Source: Protonemura montana
Taxonomy: Eukaryota > Arthropoda > Insecta > Plecoptera > Nemouridae
Direction: 5' to 3'
Assembly (NCBI GenBank): GCA_947568835.1
Contig: OX387609.1
Location: 9,129,660 to 9,193,659 of the forward strand
DNA length: 64,000 nucleotides
Below, in pieces: positions 52,024 through 64,000 of this stretch. Under the pieces are notes generated by a model, which saw only the letters and a program-made list of their open reading frames with translations, was not told where the DNA came from and searched no databases. Made by a program: the position numbers and the translations under genes. Position 1 is the stretch's first letter, and every line of letters begins with the position of its first letter.

Positions 52024-54000
52024 GGCCGTTCGCATCTCAGCGAGTACATGCAACAAACGATATGGCAACGCTGTAGCTCAACAATCAGACCATAATTTAA
52101 CATATTACATCTGGAAACTAATCAGCTCCTGTGGGTAAGAAGATCTTGAACAAATGGTAATTGGTAATTATAAGTTACGACAACTATCAAGAGAGACGAG
52201 AGAAAGAAGACACTGAAAAATAGCACCACCTTAGCAAAGTGCCACGAGCCGCCACTGGAATACAAGAGCAAATGTCAACACCGATTTTTGAATATTTCAC
52301 TCGTAGGATGATTCTCATCAACGGGACCTTGTCTGCATGTACTTTTGTTATGTTTTTGTAAGCATTGTAATTTACAAATGAAAAAGTTTGCCCATTTTTT
52401 CCATTTCTGTTCACTTTGTTTTAATAAGCAAGATGAAACAGCTCTCTATTCGCTCAGATACACTTTAATGATAACTTCAAGCAAAGCTTTCTGCACATTG
52501 TTTATATTCATGTCTAAAAGCTTTCTCTGCTAAAAGAGACGCTCTATACTCAGAAATACAAAGCTTCGAAAAAAAATCACGTCATTGTGTCTTTGGTGAA
52601 AATGATGTTCCTTTTCCTCGTGGACAAAGCCCCTTCCCACCCTCTATCCTGGTATTGTCGTCCAGACAGGAACACCGAGCACCGAGCCGAGCGAGTGAAC
52701 GTAGGGGTTGCGATGTGCCGTTGTTCTGATCTCTAGTCTTGCTGATGATACACGAACAATCGCCTGATATGAACACGTCCACGGCCCGGCGTGGGCACAG
52801 ATTTCACTGAAAGGCACTGCACACCTAGTTGCACCGAGCACTTAGCTTGTTCTCTGTTATTGGAGTTTGTAAGTTCTTGTCATAAAAGAAAACAAAATAT
52901 TATGTCAAAACTCAAAATCATTTTCTTGAGCAGAAAAAACAGTTTCTTTCAAAGAGAAGCTATCGAATTAAGGACGCAAAACTTTAAATTAAAGATTATC
53001 AAGGTTGTTATTTCTGCAACTGGAAGCCAACTACTGTTTTACGTGGTCTTAGGAAGTGGTAATTATTTAAACAAAAACATATATACATATACCTATATGT
53101 ATATAATAATAATACTAACAAAAAAAATTAAAAAAAGTTTTGAAATTAAGAAAAACTTTATTTATAATGCTTATATAAAAATTATGTAAGTGCACATAGA
53201 TTCTATAATTTTTTTTAGGTTTTTATTTAAGGAAAGACGAAATAAATTCTTTAGAATTATCACCAGAATATTCAATAATCAACAGTTTGAGAGACAACAC
53301 AAAATCATTTGTTTCATAGCCCAATGATAAACAAAATTCGCAAAATGTCACACTAGTTTATAAATGCATTTGTCATCGGAGGAATGCACTGATTATATCC
53401 AAATAAAATATTCGAAAGAAAAGTTTTTTGATTTCAACTTTACATGCTTAAACAAATTCGCATCATGTGAAAATGAAAATTACTTGCCAGAGTTTAACAA
53501 TTTGATTTTGAAATTTCACAAAATCCCCTGAATATCGAAGAGAATGTGTTAAATGCTTTTCAAAACAACCTCGGACTCAAGAATGTAGAACTGTCTGTCG
53601 GGACGGGGCGATATCGACGTCGACTCGAGGTTGTCTAGCGAACCTGACGACGTCCCACGGGAAGATTTGGTCTGGAATGTGTGTTGGGGTGAGGGGAGAT
53701 TGGCAGCATTGCAACGCTTTTAATCAGCGACCACTGTCTTCTGTTTTCGACAGCATCGTATCGTTCCAGGCATTAACGATGACCAAAATAAATTAAAAAA
53801 ACGCCGGGGTTTAGGGGGAAGTCGACTGAGATTTGTAAAAAATTCTGCTTAAAAGATCTGTCAGTATTTGAAAACACCTAAAAATGTTTTTTTATATCAA
53901 TTGGTTCCTATTTATGGCAAACGTTGGAAAAATGTTGATTTTCACAACTTCAATATTTTACAAATTTTCTGTACTTTATGACGTGGATTGCTAAGTAGTT

Positions 54001-54489
54001 ATGCTTATGGTACGCAACTTAAGTAAGAATGTACATAAGAATAAAATTGTATGTAAAATAAACTTGCTTAGGCACATTTTGAAATCAGTGAAACCCTGCA
54101 CTAAATCGGCAAATCATAAATTGTCATCGATCTACGTCCAAGTCAAACACAGATACAAAGCAATCAAAGATGCCGTGCCAAATGCCAGCCATCAATTCGC
54201 AAACAAACGACACGCCCCCCTCCCACTGAAACACTTGAAGCCCCACTCCCCTTTCACCGCCCTCTGCTATCCGATACCCGACTCTGTACGCACAAGGCAC
54301 GCACTTGAATTAACGCTCCGATCCAAACGCACCCTCTCTGTGCGAGCACGAACCATCTCCCAGCGCCCCCTTGCTTTGACAGATCGACGACGCGTCGCGA
54401 CGCTCCTGCATCTAACGGTCGAGGACGTCGGTGGTGACGAGAGCGGCCAACGTCGGGCGTTGTCGCCATCTTTGTTTCACCACGTCTAG
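54001..54489 (+). other. Conserved intronic open frame of 162 codons, doubtful gene
   Basis: Partner of the minus-strand frame at 13,647-14,189. The first 20 codons differ markedly while the following 400 bp are almost identical. No domain was recognised and I do not call it a gene. Confidence 0.2.
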
Positions 54490-56689
54490 ACTTAACTTAT
54501 AAAAGTGTTGAGTTGAAATTGCCGAATGGCGAGCATTGATTTGAATTTGTTACTGGGGTGCAACAAGGTATCCCTGGGGACTAGTCACGGTCTATTTGAT
54601 AGCAGAGAAGGTTTGTAGCAACTCCTCACCATCTTTTATTGGTTGGAGACGAAGTTTGTGATAAAATAAAATTAAGAGTAATATAATATTTTTATATTTT
54701 TATGTCATATCACATCAGAAATAACCACTTTATGAAGCTAATCATATTTTTCAATTCATTGTTAGGCCACATATGAACCTAAACCATCATAGGTAAGCAA
54801 GATTGATTTCTCTTTTAGAATAGAAAATATATTTTTCTAACACATTTAATAATTTTTTTAATTAACACCATCATCAACCTTTTATTTCACTGTCGTTGAT
54901 TCTTATTTTGTTCCCATACCATCGTAGAAACCATTTGGTCATATAATGCTAGCAAATAATATTAAAATTGTTATATGACGTGTGTTATATTATTTAATAA
55001 TAATGTGTATAATGAATGTAATTTAACAGCAAGAAGCACAATGACATAAAAGTGCGAATCTCGTTGCAACCAAGGCATCTCAATGCCACGCCACGGGGTC
55101 TGGAGGGAGATCACGGTCCCCTCGAGCAGGCAGAATTTTCCAAATTCCATCGCGTCTGTCGCGTGGCATTCAACGAGCACCCAGCTGGCCGGGAAAAGTG
55201 GGGGGATGGGGGTGAAAAGCTACGGCTAACAACTCTAGGGAGCCGAGCCGGCGAAGGGGACTTGTGATAAGCCTAAGTGGAAAAGCGCAGTGGAAATCAG
55301 CCAGTTGTGCATCTTCCCACGGCCTTGAATTTCATTGACGATAGTGGTGCGTTCCAGTGGCCATGTCTGGACATTTTATAGAATGTTATGATATACTAAC
55401 TGGAGCTGAATGGCGGAAGATTTGTGGTCATGTTTTATTTCCACCGTTCAGTTTTTACAGGAAAATCATTTAAATATTTTTCTGTTATCCAAAATAAATG
55501 CAAGCGATGTTGAAGATTAATAAAAAACCGTGAGACTTTCGCTTGTCTGACCGGCGGCATTTATTATATTATATATAATTATTATGTTTATATTATTTTC
55601 TACGTATATTAATACTTACTGAAGATAAAAACTTAGCATTATTTTCTATTAGCAACATTGTAAAATTGTTTGTCAGATTTTTAAGCCACTATTCTTAAAA
55701 ATAAAAATAACTAAACTGTTGAGAGTTTAGCGACACTTCGCTTGGTCAGGTATTGAATTGGTGACCCTCTTGCTCTTATGCTAATCCTTATCATTATTAT
55801 CATCCTTATCATTATTATTTGTTTATTCACAGACGCCATTAGACTATTAGGCCCAATCACAACGGTGGGTCGTGAGTTGCTTTATCAATATATATATATC
55901 ACAATTAAATAACTTGTCTTCAGACTCATTTCAACACTTAAGAGTTTTAACAGCCTCAAAGATGCTTATCCAAAAGTTCCAAAATACCATTAGTAATTAC
56001 AAGAACTCCATCTCAGCATGCCTTATTGTAACATACAGTGAGTTGTTTGTGCACTATCGTTTGATTTTAATTGCTTTCTAGCATCGCGTATTTAAAAACT
56101 AAAGCTATCAACGTTTGCTCAGAACTTTTCCAAGTCAAACAGGGAAAGACCTGGTAATGTATATCTCGTGTAGGATTACCGTTTACATAAATCTAATTCC
56201 CATCAGCTAATGTGTTTACTTTCTGAATTAACTTTGATTCAAACTTCCTTGCCAAGTTTTGACAAAGAAAATCAAAACAGCCGACAGCTATCGCTTGCAA
56301 AGCAAACAGTCGTATCGAGGGGGCTGTGCTGGTGACGTCACTGACAGCTCATTTACTGCCTACACGATCAGCGAACTTGGGTTTCTAAAAGTGGAAAATA
56401 TTTCCCCGGAAAATATGAGGTATTTTATGTAAAAACTATATTTTAAGATTATTCCAAAAATTAACTAAGCGTGCTCATTTGAAAAACGTATTTGTATGAC
56501 ACAGTATTAAGTTTGACACAAACGGGCTTTTAAAAGATAATACAACATTTTGAATCTCACAACGATACATTTTAATTTTTAAAAAGAAAATCACCAGGAG
56601 AAATCAGGTAAATCAGAAGGAGGTCATTAACATCAATAAGATCAGATCCGTCCAAGATCAGGATTTTTTTTTTTTTAATTGAACTAAAC

Positions 56690-57565
56690 TTTGTCAATGT
56701 ATACCAATCCCAATCTTTGCCAATCCTCACCAAAATATTGCTAGTTATTAGTGCATTGGACAGTTTTGTTTTTCTTCTAGCTTTATTAAGCCTCTCTTTA
56801 AGTCTCTTTTAACATTTTTTACTAGCTTACCACCTTGAAATGGATTCTAAGAAAAAATAATGAGCCTAATGAAATAATTCTATATATTTTTTTCAAAAAC
56901 TAATAGCAATAGAACACTTCTTGAACTAAACCCCAAATTTCGCACATAAATCTGCTCCCAACAAAAGCACCGTGATAATTTCAAGCTCGTGGATGTTTAA
57001 ATCCCCAAGATATTAAATCCCCTTCATAAGATTACCGGAAAGAAGCCACGATAAAGCACCACAAAAACCGCTCATTGCGAATGCAACCAACGCCACCTAT
57101 TGTCAATCTCCAGCACCCTAAGTAATAACGCGTTATTTCACACTAAAAACCCACGGCCCCTATTATCCTTTCCCTAAAACCGCCTTGAATTTATAACTCG
57201 CTCGGCACGCGTGCTGGAATGTTTACGAACCCTTATTAACAAGAGGGCTGTGGTTTTGGGTGGTAGGTGGGCGCACCTTAGCGGCACGGAATCGAATTAA
57301 ACGCCACCAGAACGTAACCTTAATGCAGACGTTCTCATAGGCCGTGGGGCGTGTGGATCACTGTGCGGTGATAGTGAGGCGGTTAATAGTAAGTGGAAGA
57401 GAGACGGCGATAGCTGGGAGATAGACGAAGTGAGAGAGAGAACTTTATAAAGCGTTGTGAGAGCGTCTCGATTTAAATCATACCTGCCGTGCTGATGGAA
57501 CAGAGTTATGACAGCATCGTAGCCGTGTATAGTTTCCACTCGGCAGCTTGCATGGGTACGTGGAA
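56690..57565. promoter_or_regulatory. Candidate conserved intronic element, right arm
   Basis: Reverse complement of 10,560-11,450, differing at only around 1% of the sites compared. See the left-arm entry for the alternatives. Confidence 0.35.
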
Positions 57566-57769
57566 AGTTTTAAGCTGTGGTTCTATTTGCTTGTCTTAAA
57601 GGAGCATAAAGTCATTTTGTTTCGTTGCCCTGACAACCAATGTTATAAGAGCACTAGTGTAAAGCACTAGTGTTTAAAAAATCCATTGTTGCCGATTAGT
57701 TCTAGAAAATAGAAGACAAAACGGATTGAACCATTTATTGAATTCATTGGATTGAGATTCAATGAATGG

Positions 57770-58540
57770 ATTAAGATTTGATTGAGACTTGCAAAGAGAT
57801 TGGAATATGAAGAAGAGGGTGAAACCCGACGAAGAGGAAAAGGAACCAGCCGCTGTCGCCTTCCTTCCATACGTGAAAGGGACAACCGACCGGATCAGCA
57901 AGCGTCTGGCCGACGCAAACATCAAAACGGTTTTTTCAAACCGACCTCAAGATCTGAGACCTTCTTCGTAGCGCCAAGGACAAGCTCGAGCTCGAGGAAC
58001 ACGGGGTCTTCGTAGTACTCTGTGTTGACTGTAACAACACATACGTGGGACAGACGGGCCGCCACTTGGTGACTCACCTCCGAGAACACCGACGAGCTGT
58101 CGCAACCGACCAGAGCACTCCCTCTCTGTTCCGCCACAGAATAGATTTTGATAGAATTAAATCTCTGCCCTCCATCGATCATTACCGGACCATCCGCGAG
58201 GCGGTGGAGATTGAATGGCGCCCGTTCAATATGAACAAAAGGGACGACAGCCTTCGCGGACCGTGACGCCACCAGTACACCCTGCGAGGCCAGATAGCCG
58301 CACCTGCCCTCCAAGATACCCCAGCTCACTACACACGTTTGGCCACAGCCAGAATCCAAAAAGCAGAGGCGAATAAACTATAAGCCATGAGCTACCTATA
58401 AAAGAGAGGCTTCTAAGCAGAATCTTCATAAAAAAAACATAAACATCATCATTCTCATAAAGATGACGAGCCGTGCCTCGTCGAAATGTCGAGACGTCAA
58501 GACCCTTTCTAGGACCACAAACCTCTTCAACACGGTCTAT
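57770..58540 (+). pseudogene. Penelope-like element remnant with GIY-YIG endonuclease, right arm
   Basis: Mirror of the left-arm copy: frame 57,789-57,971 (FLPYVKGTTDRISKRLADAN), then a shift, then GVFVVLC and YVGQTGRHLVTHLREHRRA to 58,266. The YVG and QTGR residues of the GIY-YIG core are present; the reverse transcriptase is absent. A hairpin GACGAG-CCGTGC-CTCGTC followed by GAAAT is at 58,465-58,487. Confidence 0.85.
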
Positions 58541-58889
58541 ATCCGTAAACAATATGTGAACATCAAACCACCGCACGGAAAACCACTACGCAACCAAAAA
58601 ATTTACATTTTAATTTCATTTTCTTGTGAATAATTTGTAAATAAAAGAATTATTTAATTATCATACACATTAGCATAATGTGCCTTGTAGATATTTACTA
58701 TGTTACTTAAATTTTAGGTTAGGTTCATGTGTTTCAACAAAACAATAATGGAATTCAGTAAACTAGCGCTAAGCAAGACAGGTGGCTGGCACCGATCTAA
58801 CGGGCATTGATAAGCAAAGATCACAACAGAAACAAAAGTTGATGACGGATGTAAAACCAAGGCCCGGGTGAGTCTGCAAATCACTACAT

Positions 58890-59130
58890 GTTTACTAAGA
58901 TGCATTTAGGATGCTTGAACTAGGTATTTGTTATAATTTTATGTGGTTTTTTGTTATTGGAAAATTGTCAGGACTGCTCAAACCTCTGAAGAAGTAACTA
59001 GTATATGTTACGAAACGTCGGGAAATTTAGTAGCCCTTTACTTAGCATTCAAGACCCAGTTCAAATAGTTTTACTTAAAACGAGTGCTAAGGATAAATCA
59101 AGTAGACATGAGTCTAAAAACCATCATGGC
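58890..59130 (+). other. Right-arm block without a left-arm partner, with a CTGAAGA hairpin
   Basis: About 240 bp here replace about 390 unrelated bp at 8,790-9,190 in the left arm. At 58,986-59,020 the sequence CTGAAGAA-GTAAC, an 8-base loop, then GTTAC-GAAAC forms a 5-bp stem between a CTGANGA-like and a GAAA element. This arrangement resembles a hammerhead core and the hairpin seen behind the Penelope remnant. It may be the end of another retroelement. Confidence 0.4.
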
Positions 59131-60917
59131 CAAGGTCATCTTTGAATGCCAATACTTTTCGTTGTTTTAGTTATATTTAAAATAAAATAAAACGGTTTAA
59201 ATTCGAGCTCGCTCTCCACGGCTTGATCCGCTCGGGCACGGGCACTTGGACTCGAGTGACTTGAAGCGCTCTCGACCACGAGTGCGAGGAAAACTCACTG
59301 CTTTTAAAAACAACTTTGTTGAATTTAATTGGGACGTGAGAATCCAGCAGGAAGTGGAATTAGTTAAAGGGTTTTTAAGATGAAGTCGTCGAAGTGTCTA
59401 GTTAGGCTTGGCGGTGTTGCCAGATGTCGAGTTAAGGAAAAACAGGGTTAATCCCTGAATGCAACCTTGAAGAACATTATCAACATGACTAAACTAACAA
59501 ATCTTATGATCAAATCTATTTTTAGCCAGATTCAAACTTGTTTACAATAATCCATTTCAGAAAATGAGTTAAAAAATCGTTCATTGACTCTGATGTGAAC
59601 TCTATTAAGTCAACTTCAAATGTCAGAGTCAAATGTCAGTCAATGTGTTGATTGACTATTGTTTTCTTTTTTTAATTATCTATTGTTTAAACTTTCCACA
59701 AGGCTTGTTTCATTGTTATTGTAAAAATCCATTTTAACTAAAATAACCGTCTTAATATGGTCTTTAGGATTTGTGTGCTCATGCAAAATACACCTGGTTG
59801 CTGTTTTTTGATCAAAAAAGATTTTGTTTTTAATCGTAAAAAAGATGTAAGCAGAAAGAAACGGTTGATTACAGCTATTTGTTAAACAATATATTGATAA
59901 CAAAAGAAATCCCGACACCGATTGGCAGAACAAGGAACTGAGAAATGCAACAAAAATGAGACATCAAAATTAATGAGGCGACAGTTTATTTGCTGAATAA
60001 CTGAAGATAAAACTGCATTCATGTCGCAACTTGTCAAAATTTGGAGAACTTTCATTAGATATCGCTTAAAAATCACTTAAATTTTGATCTAATAAAGACG
60101 TTCTTTAAAAAAAAAACCCTCAACAATAAATTGGTCAGAATTGGGCAAAATGACGTTATATCCTATTTTCAAAATGTTTTGAAACATCAATTTACTGGTT
60201 TATTTGACTTGAAGAAATATTGTTCAAAGTTCACTATTTGTTCATAAAAAAAATACTGATAAGTTTATATATATACCTAAACGTCGCGTAATTTGACATT
60301 TGAAGCAGGCATTTTGATAAATTCTCAGAATAAATTAGAGTAGAGAGAATTTAAGTTTACAATTTATAAGTTTAAAATTTCTATTTAGAAAGGTTTTTAA
60401 TCACGTTTTAAATTTGTTGCTGTGACTTGGAGATAAAGCGGCGAGGACCAAAATATCAAACCAAATTAAAAATTACTTGTGGCCAGATAATGTGTTTTAA
60501 GTAAATATAATAAATTTATAAACGTAACTCAGTGTTTCAATAATTAAAATCAAGTTAATTGGATCTCATCATTTTGCTAGTATTTAAAAACAATAACGCG
60601 TCGCTAGCAAAAGAAATATATGTAATAACACGAGCAATTAGGTGAAAATTATTTGAGAAAACCTTTCGAATTTTTTGACCAAATGACGGGTGAGATCACT
60701 TGTTACAACCCATATAAAACAACTGAATAGAAACAAGGAAAAAACTGCACCAAGAAATCTTTCAACTGCACCTGTGTACAAAAAAAATCGGCGGAATGCC
60801 TTTGACGCATCGAATAAAAATGATCTACCAGACCGTGAAGCGACTTTTCCAAACAATTTCCCGACACAATTTTCACGTGGCACGTGGTGGAAACAAAAGA
60901 GATCAGCAGTATCCCCT

Positions 60918-60936
60918 CCCCCCCCCCCCCCCCCCC
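60918..60936 (-). repeat. Poly-C tract, 19 consecutive C
   Basis: Partner of the 26-G tract at 6,974-6,999, shorter by seven bases. Confidence 0.9.
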
Positions 60937-62221
60937 ACCCCGTCCCATTGAGACATCACCGTGTGGCGGTGTCAACAAGATCGAGCTCCCAACTGTTTCC
61001 TACGCATTCTGTAGAAGACACCATCAGATAGAGAACGATGTCTCCATGGGACACGCGTTTACGCACAAAGCTTTGTATCACCGAGGATTGAAGTGCGTAT
61101 ATCAGAGTTTATTTTCAGAGAATTTTGCAACCAGTTGACCAACAAGTGTTGCCCTATCGGCCAGGGGTGGAACTGCACTGGAATTTAATAACCAAGTGTA
61201 AAATAATGCAACACCAAATGGAGTTTAGAAATTAATTTCAGAATTTTTTAATTTTCGAAAGACAAATGTTTGTAAGAAACGGAAACAATAAGAAATTCAG
61301 CTGAGAGCAGAGAGAGGTTATTCTTGATCAAAGGTGAACATTCAACTTATAAAATGTTTGTTAAATAACATCAATTTACTTTCTTTTGTGTTAGCTTTTT
61401 AAAAGGTCTTACGCGAATTTTTTTGTGCCAAATCACTTCTGTCAGGATCACTTGGCTTAAACCACTCGGTACTGAATTAGACTACTCTGCAAAAGTTGTT
61501 ATTTAACTAGAAAATAAAAAAATTTGTATTTGTATGTGCATTTTTTACATGTCATTTTTCTGTATCCTAGGTTAAAAGCCGTCGAAAGACAAAAGTCATT
61601 TTATAACAAAGATAAATCGACACTTTTTGTTTGTGTCATATCCATGTGTTTATTTGTTTTGCATGATTTGCTATGTGAATAAGCAAATTTCATAAATATA
61701 TATATATATATTTGCTATTAATTTGATCCATATGATAATTCAGAACAAAATAGTCCGAAATGAACAGTCCACTGAATTGTCCACTAAAACAGATGATTGC
61801 GACTTCTTACCACTATACTTGTTTACGATTGTGGCGTCATGGGATATATATATTTTTTTAATTGCTAATAGTTAAGCAGAAATAACGCATTCCTGGAGTG
61901 ATCTAGTAAAACATCAAATGACTTCAAGCTTTTATCGTCATAATTCCGTTTTTTCCGTCAAAATATCGTGATAACAACTTCGTTGTTGCTAATTAATGAA
62001 ACTAACCGAATTTTGTTTTTCATTGTACAAAAATTACCCTTTAACTGGGGACTTTTATATAACTTGTATAACTTTTATAACTTTTTTATAAAACGATGAT
62101 AAAATCTATCAAAGTATAATTCTATCAAATCTAAAGTATTTTTAGATATATTCGCTTAAGGTACCGATGATCTCGACTCCATTCAGGCCAACCTCGACGA
62201 GGAGGAAAATGGTGCTTCCAA

Positions 62222-63344
62222 CACACAGCTCAGTGCTGTTGGACAGGAGCAGCCAACACAGTGTGTCAAAGGACGAGGCTAAGCGGTGGCTGGTCCTTAG
62301 TGCTGTTGGACAGGAGCAGCCAACACAATGTGTCAAAGGACAAGGCTAAGCGGTGGCTGGTCCTTGGTGCTGTTGGACAGGAGCAGCCAACACAGTGTGT
62401 CAAAGGACAAGGCTAAGCGGTGGCCGGTCCTTGGTGCTGTTTGACAGGAGCAGCCAACACAGTTTGTCAAATGGACAAGGCTAAGCAGTGGCCGGTCCTT
62501 GGTGCTGTCGGACAGGAGCAGACAACACAGTGTGTCAAAGGACAAGACTAAGCGGTGGCCGGTCCTTGGTGCTGTCGGACAGGAGCAGAAAACACAGTGT
62601 GGCAAAGGACAAGGCTAAGCGGTGGCCAGTCCTTGGTGCTGTAAGACAGGAGCAGACAACACAATGTGTCAAAGGGACAAGGCTAAGCAGTGGCCGGTCC
62701 TTGGTGCTATCGGACAGGAGCAGACAACACAGTGTGTCAAAGGACAAGGCTAAGCGGTGGCCGGTCCTTGGTGCTGTCGGACAGGAGCAGACAACACAGT
62801 GTGTCAAAGGACAAGGCTAAGCGGTGGCCGGTCCTTGGTGCTGTCGGACAGGAGCAGACAACACAGTGTGGCAAAGGACAAGGCTAAGCACTGGCCAGTC
62901 CTTGGTGCTGTTGGACAGGAGCATCCAACACAATGTGTCAAAGGGACAAGGCTAAGCGGTGGCCAGTCCTTTGTGCTGTTAGACAGGAGCAGCCAACACA
63001 GTCTGTCAAAGGACAAGGCTAAGCAGTGGCCGGTCCTTGGTGCTGTTGGACTGGAGCAGCCAACACAGTGTGTCAAAGGACAAGGCTAAGCGGTGGCCGG
63101 TCCTTGGTGCTGTCGGACAGGAGCAGACAACACAGTGTGGCAAAGGACAAGGCTAAGCAGTGGCCAGTCCTTGGTGCTGTTGGACAGGAGCATCCAACAC
63201 AGTGTGTCAAAGGGACAAGGCTAAGCGGTGGCCAGTCCTTTGTGCTGTTAGACAGGAGCAGCCAACACAGTGTGTCAAAGGACAAGGCTAAGCGGTGGCC
63301 AGTCCTTGGTGCTATTAGACAGGAACATCCAACACAGTGTGTAA
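62222..63344. repeat. 68-bp minisatellite array, right arm
   Basis: About 16-17 units of 67-68 bp, reverse complement of the left array (GGACAAGGCTAAGCGG, GTCCTTGGTGCTGT, GGACAGGAGCAG). Variants common here, such as GCAGACAACACAGTGTGGC, are rare or absent on the left. A four-unit block is repeated with a 269-bp offset (about 62,757 and 63,026). Confidence 0.92.
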
Positions 63345-64000
63345 GGGAGCAGGCTTGCCAGACATTTCGATTGCAATTGACAATCTCCCTCGAAAAGGAA
63401 ATTGTGTTACATTCCTGCTCCCGTCTCCATTTCGCCAACGATGAACACGTTGCAGGCCGGGTCATGATTTACGCTATTCCTGATCTCTCCTGTGCGGGTG
63501 ACCAGAAATATAGGGTGGACATCCTGTATCATGAACCAGAGGGAGTCTGATCTTGTCGCAGAGTGTGCGGCGAATGAGAAATATCAAAACTGCTTTGTTT
63601 ATATTGAAAGAAGGTAAGATAATTGACATGGAATGGATACATACTAGATGAACATACTACAGTAAAAAAAATCCATGCGCAATTGTTTAAGTCATACCGC
63701 AAATAATAATTTGATTTCAAAATTGGTAAAAGCCGTTGTTGTATATATTTTCTTATGTTAAATTACGCTCCGTAAGAAATACTTTAAAAGATTTTTAAAG
63801 AATTCATGTATTTTTTTAACTTTTGGATGTACTTTTTACCAGAATATTAAATTATGAAAGACTCAAATTCAAGCTGCAAAAAGGAATCTGAAAAATATGT
63901 AGAACCAAAAATTCCAGTTCACGTTTCAAAGAAACGAAAAGTAAATGATAGCGAACACGAGACGGATACAGAGAAGGAACGTTAGAAAACAAATGAACGA

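Larger units (their letters stand above)
40599..64000 (-). repeat. Right arm of the large inverted duplication
   Basis: Reverse-complement partner of the left arm, shorter by about 8.5 kb because it lacks the Helitron complex and one retrotransposon. It has its own insertions at 48,712-48,870 and 50,403-51,088 and a replaced block at about 58,890-59,130. The arm runs off the end of the window. Confidence 0.93.
48364..64000. other. UNC5 copy B upstream intron
   Basis: Intron between the membrane exon and the TSP1 exon, which lies beyond the window. It mirrors 3,921-19,041. Recognised contents are listed separately: two private insertions, conserved blocks, the Penelope remnant, the poly-C tract and the minisatellite. 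No exon was found in it. Confidence 0.65.

Noticed and set aside
62488..63550. Long open frames running through the minisatellite
   Set aside because: The unit is 67 or 68 bp, so the frame changes from unit to unit, and both strands are open merely because the unit lacks stops. No conserved peptide is preserved between the arms.
3921..64000. Fold-back sequencing artefact as the source of the palindrome
   Set aside because: A fold-back of one molecule would give identical arms; here there are many substitutions, private insertions and different minisatellite variants. Mis-joined haplotypes remain possible and are stated as such.

Overview
This is animal nuclear DNA, most likely from an invertebrate bilaterian. 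It has long AT-rich introns, GT-AG spliced exons, a Helitron, a Penelope-like element with a GIY-YIG endonuclease, and several non-LTR retrotransposon remnants. The only host gene I can recognise is UNC5, the netrin receptor. I cannot name the species.

Layout. The window is one very large imperfect palindrome. The left arm (about 3,921-35,817, continuing to 1 without a partner in view) holds an UNC5 gene on the + strand. The right arm (40,599-64,000, running off the window) holds a second UNC5 gene on the - strand. The two genes are tail to tail around a spacer of about 4.8 kb (35,818-40,598). Every exon, its phase and its length match between the arms. Paired coordinates sum to about 67.9-68.25 kb in the outer part, 67.35 kb near the transmembrane to ZU5 exons, and 75.2-76.4 kb in the inner part. 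The steps in the sum are arm-specific insertions. The last two exons differ only at synonymous sites, which suggests that both copies encode constrained protein.

Left arm: TSP1 repeat exon (517-687), an 18 kb intron, transmembrane exon (19,042-19,218), cytoplasmic linker (20,898-21,329), ZU5 (22,961-23,176 and 31,523-31,689), UPA (33,319-34,579) and death domain (34,864-35,817). The ZU5 intron of this copy was tandemly duplicated and then received about 7.4 kb of mobile DNA. At its heart is a palindromic, broken Helitron: two Rep-coding halves converge on a 113-bp centre that carries a fragment of the helicase. A non-LTR fragment is nested in its right half. A second non-LTR fragment lies in the next intron.

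Spacer: a third, older UNC5 fragment containing only ZU5 exons (36,589-37,525), a tRNA-like pol III unit, a TA-flanked MITE, a four-copy GC-rich repeat cluster with CRE and inverted CCAAT motifs, and a probable SINE tail.

Right arm: mirror image of the left, without the Helitron or the ZU5-intron retrotransposon but with its own insertions (48,712-48,870 and 50,403-51,088). The Penelope remnant, the 68-bp minisatellite, the poly-G tract and a paired palindrome are present in both arms, so they predate the duplication. Divergence between the arms is uneven: some intronic blocks are nearly identical, others are several percent different or replaced. The main open question is whether the palindrome is genomic or a mis-joined pair of divergent haplotypes.
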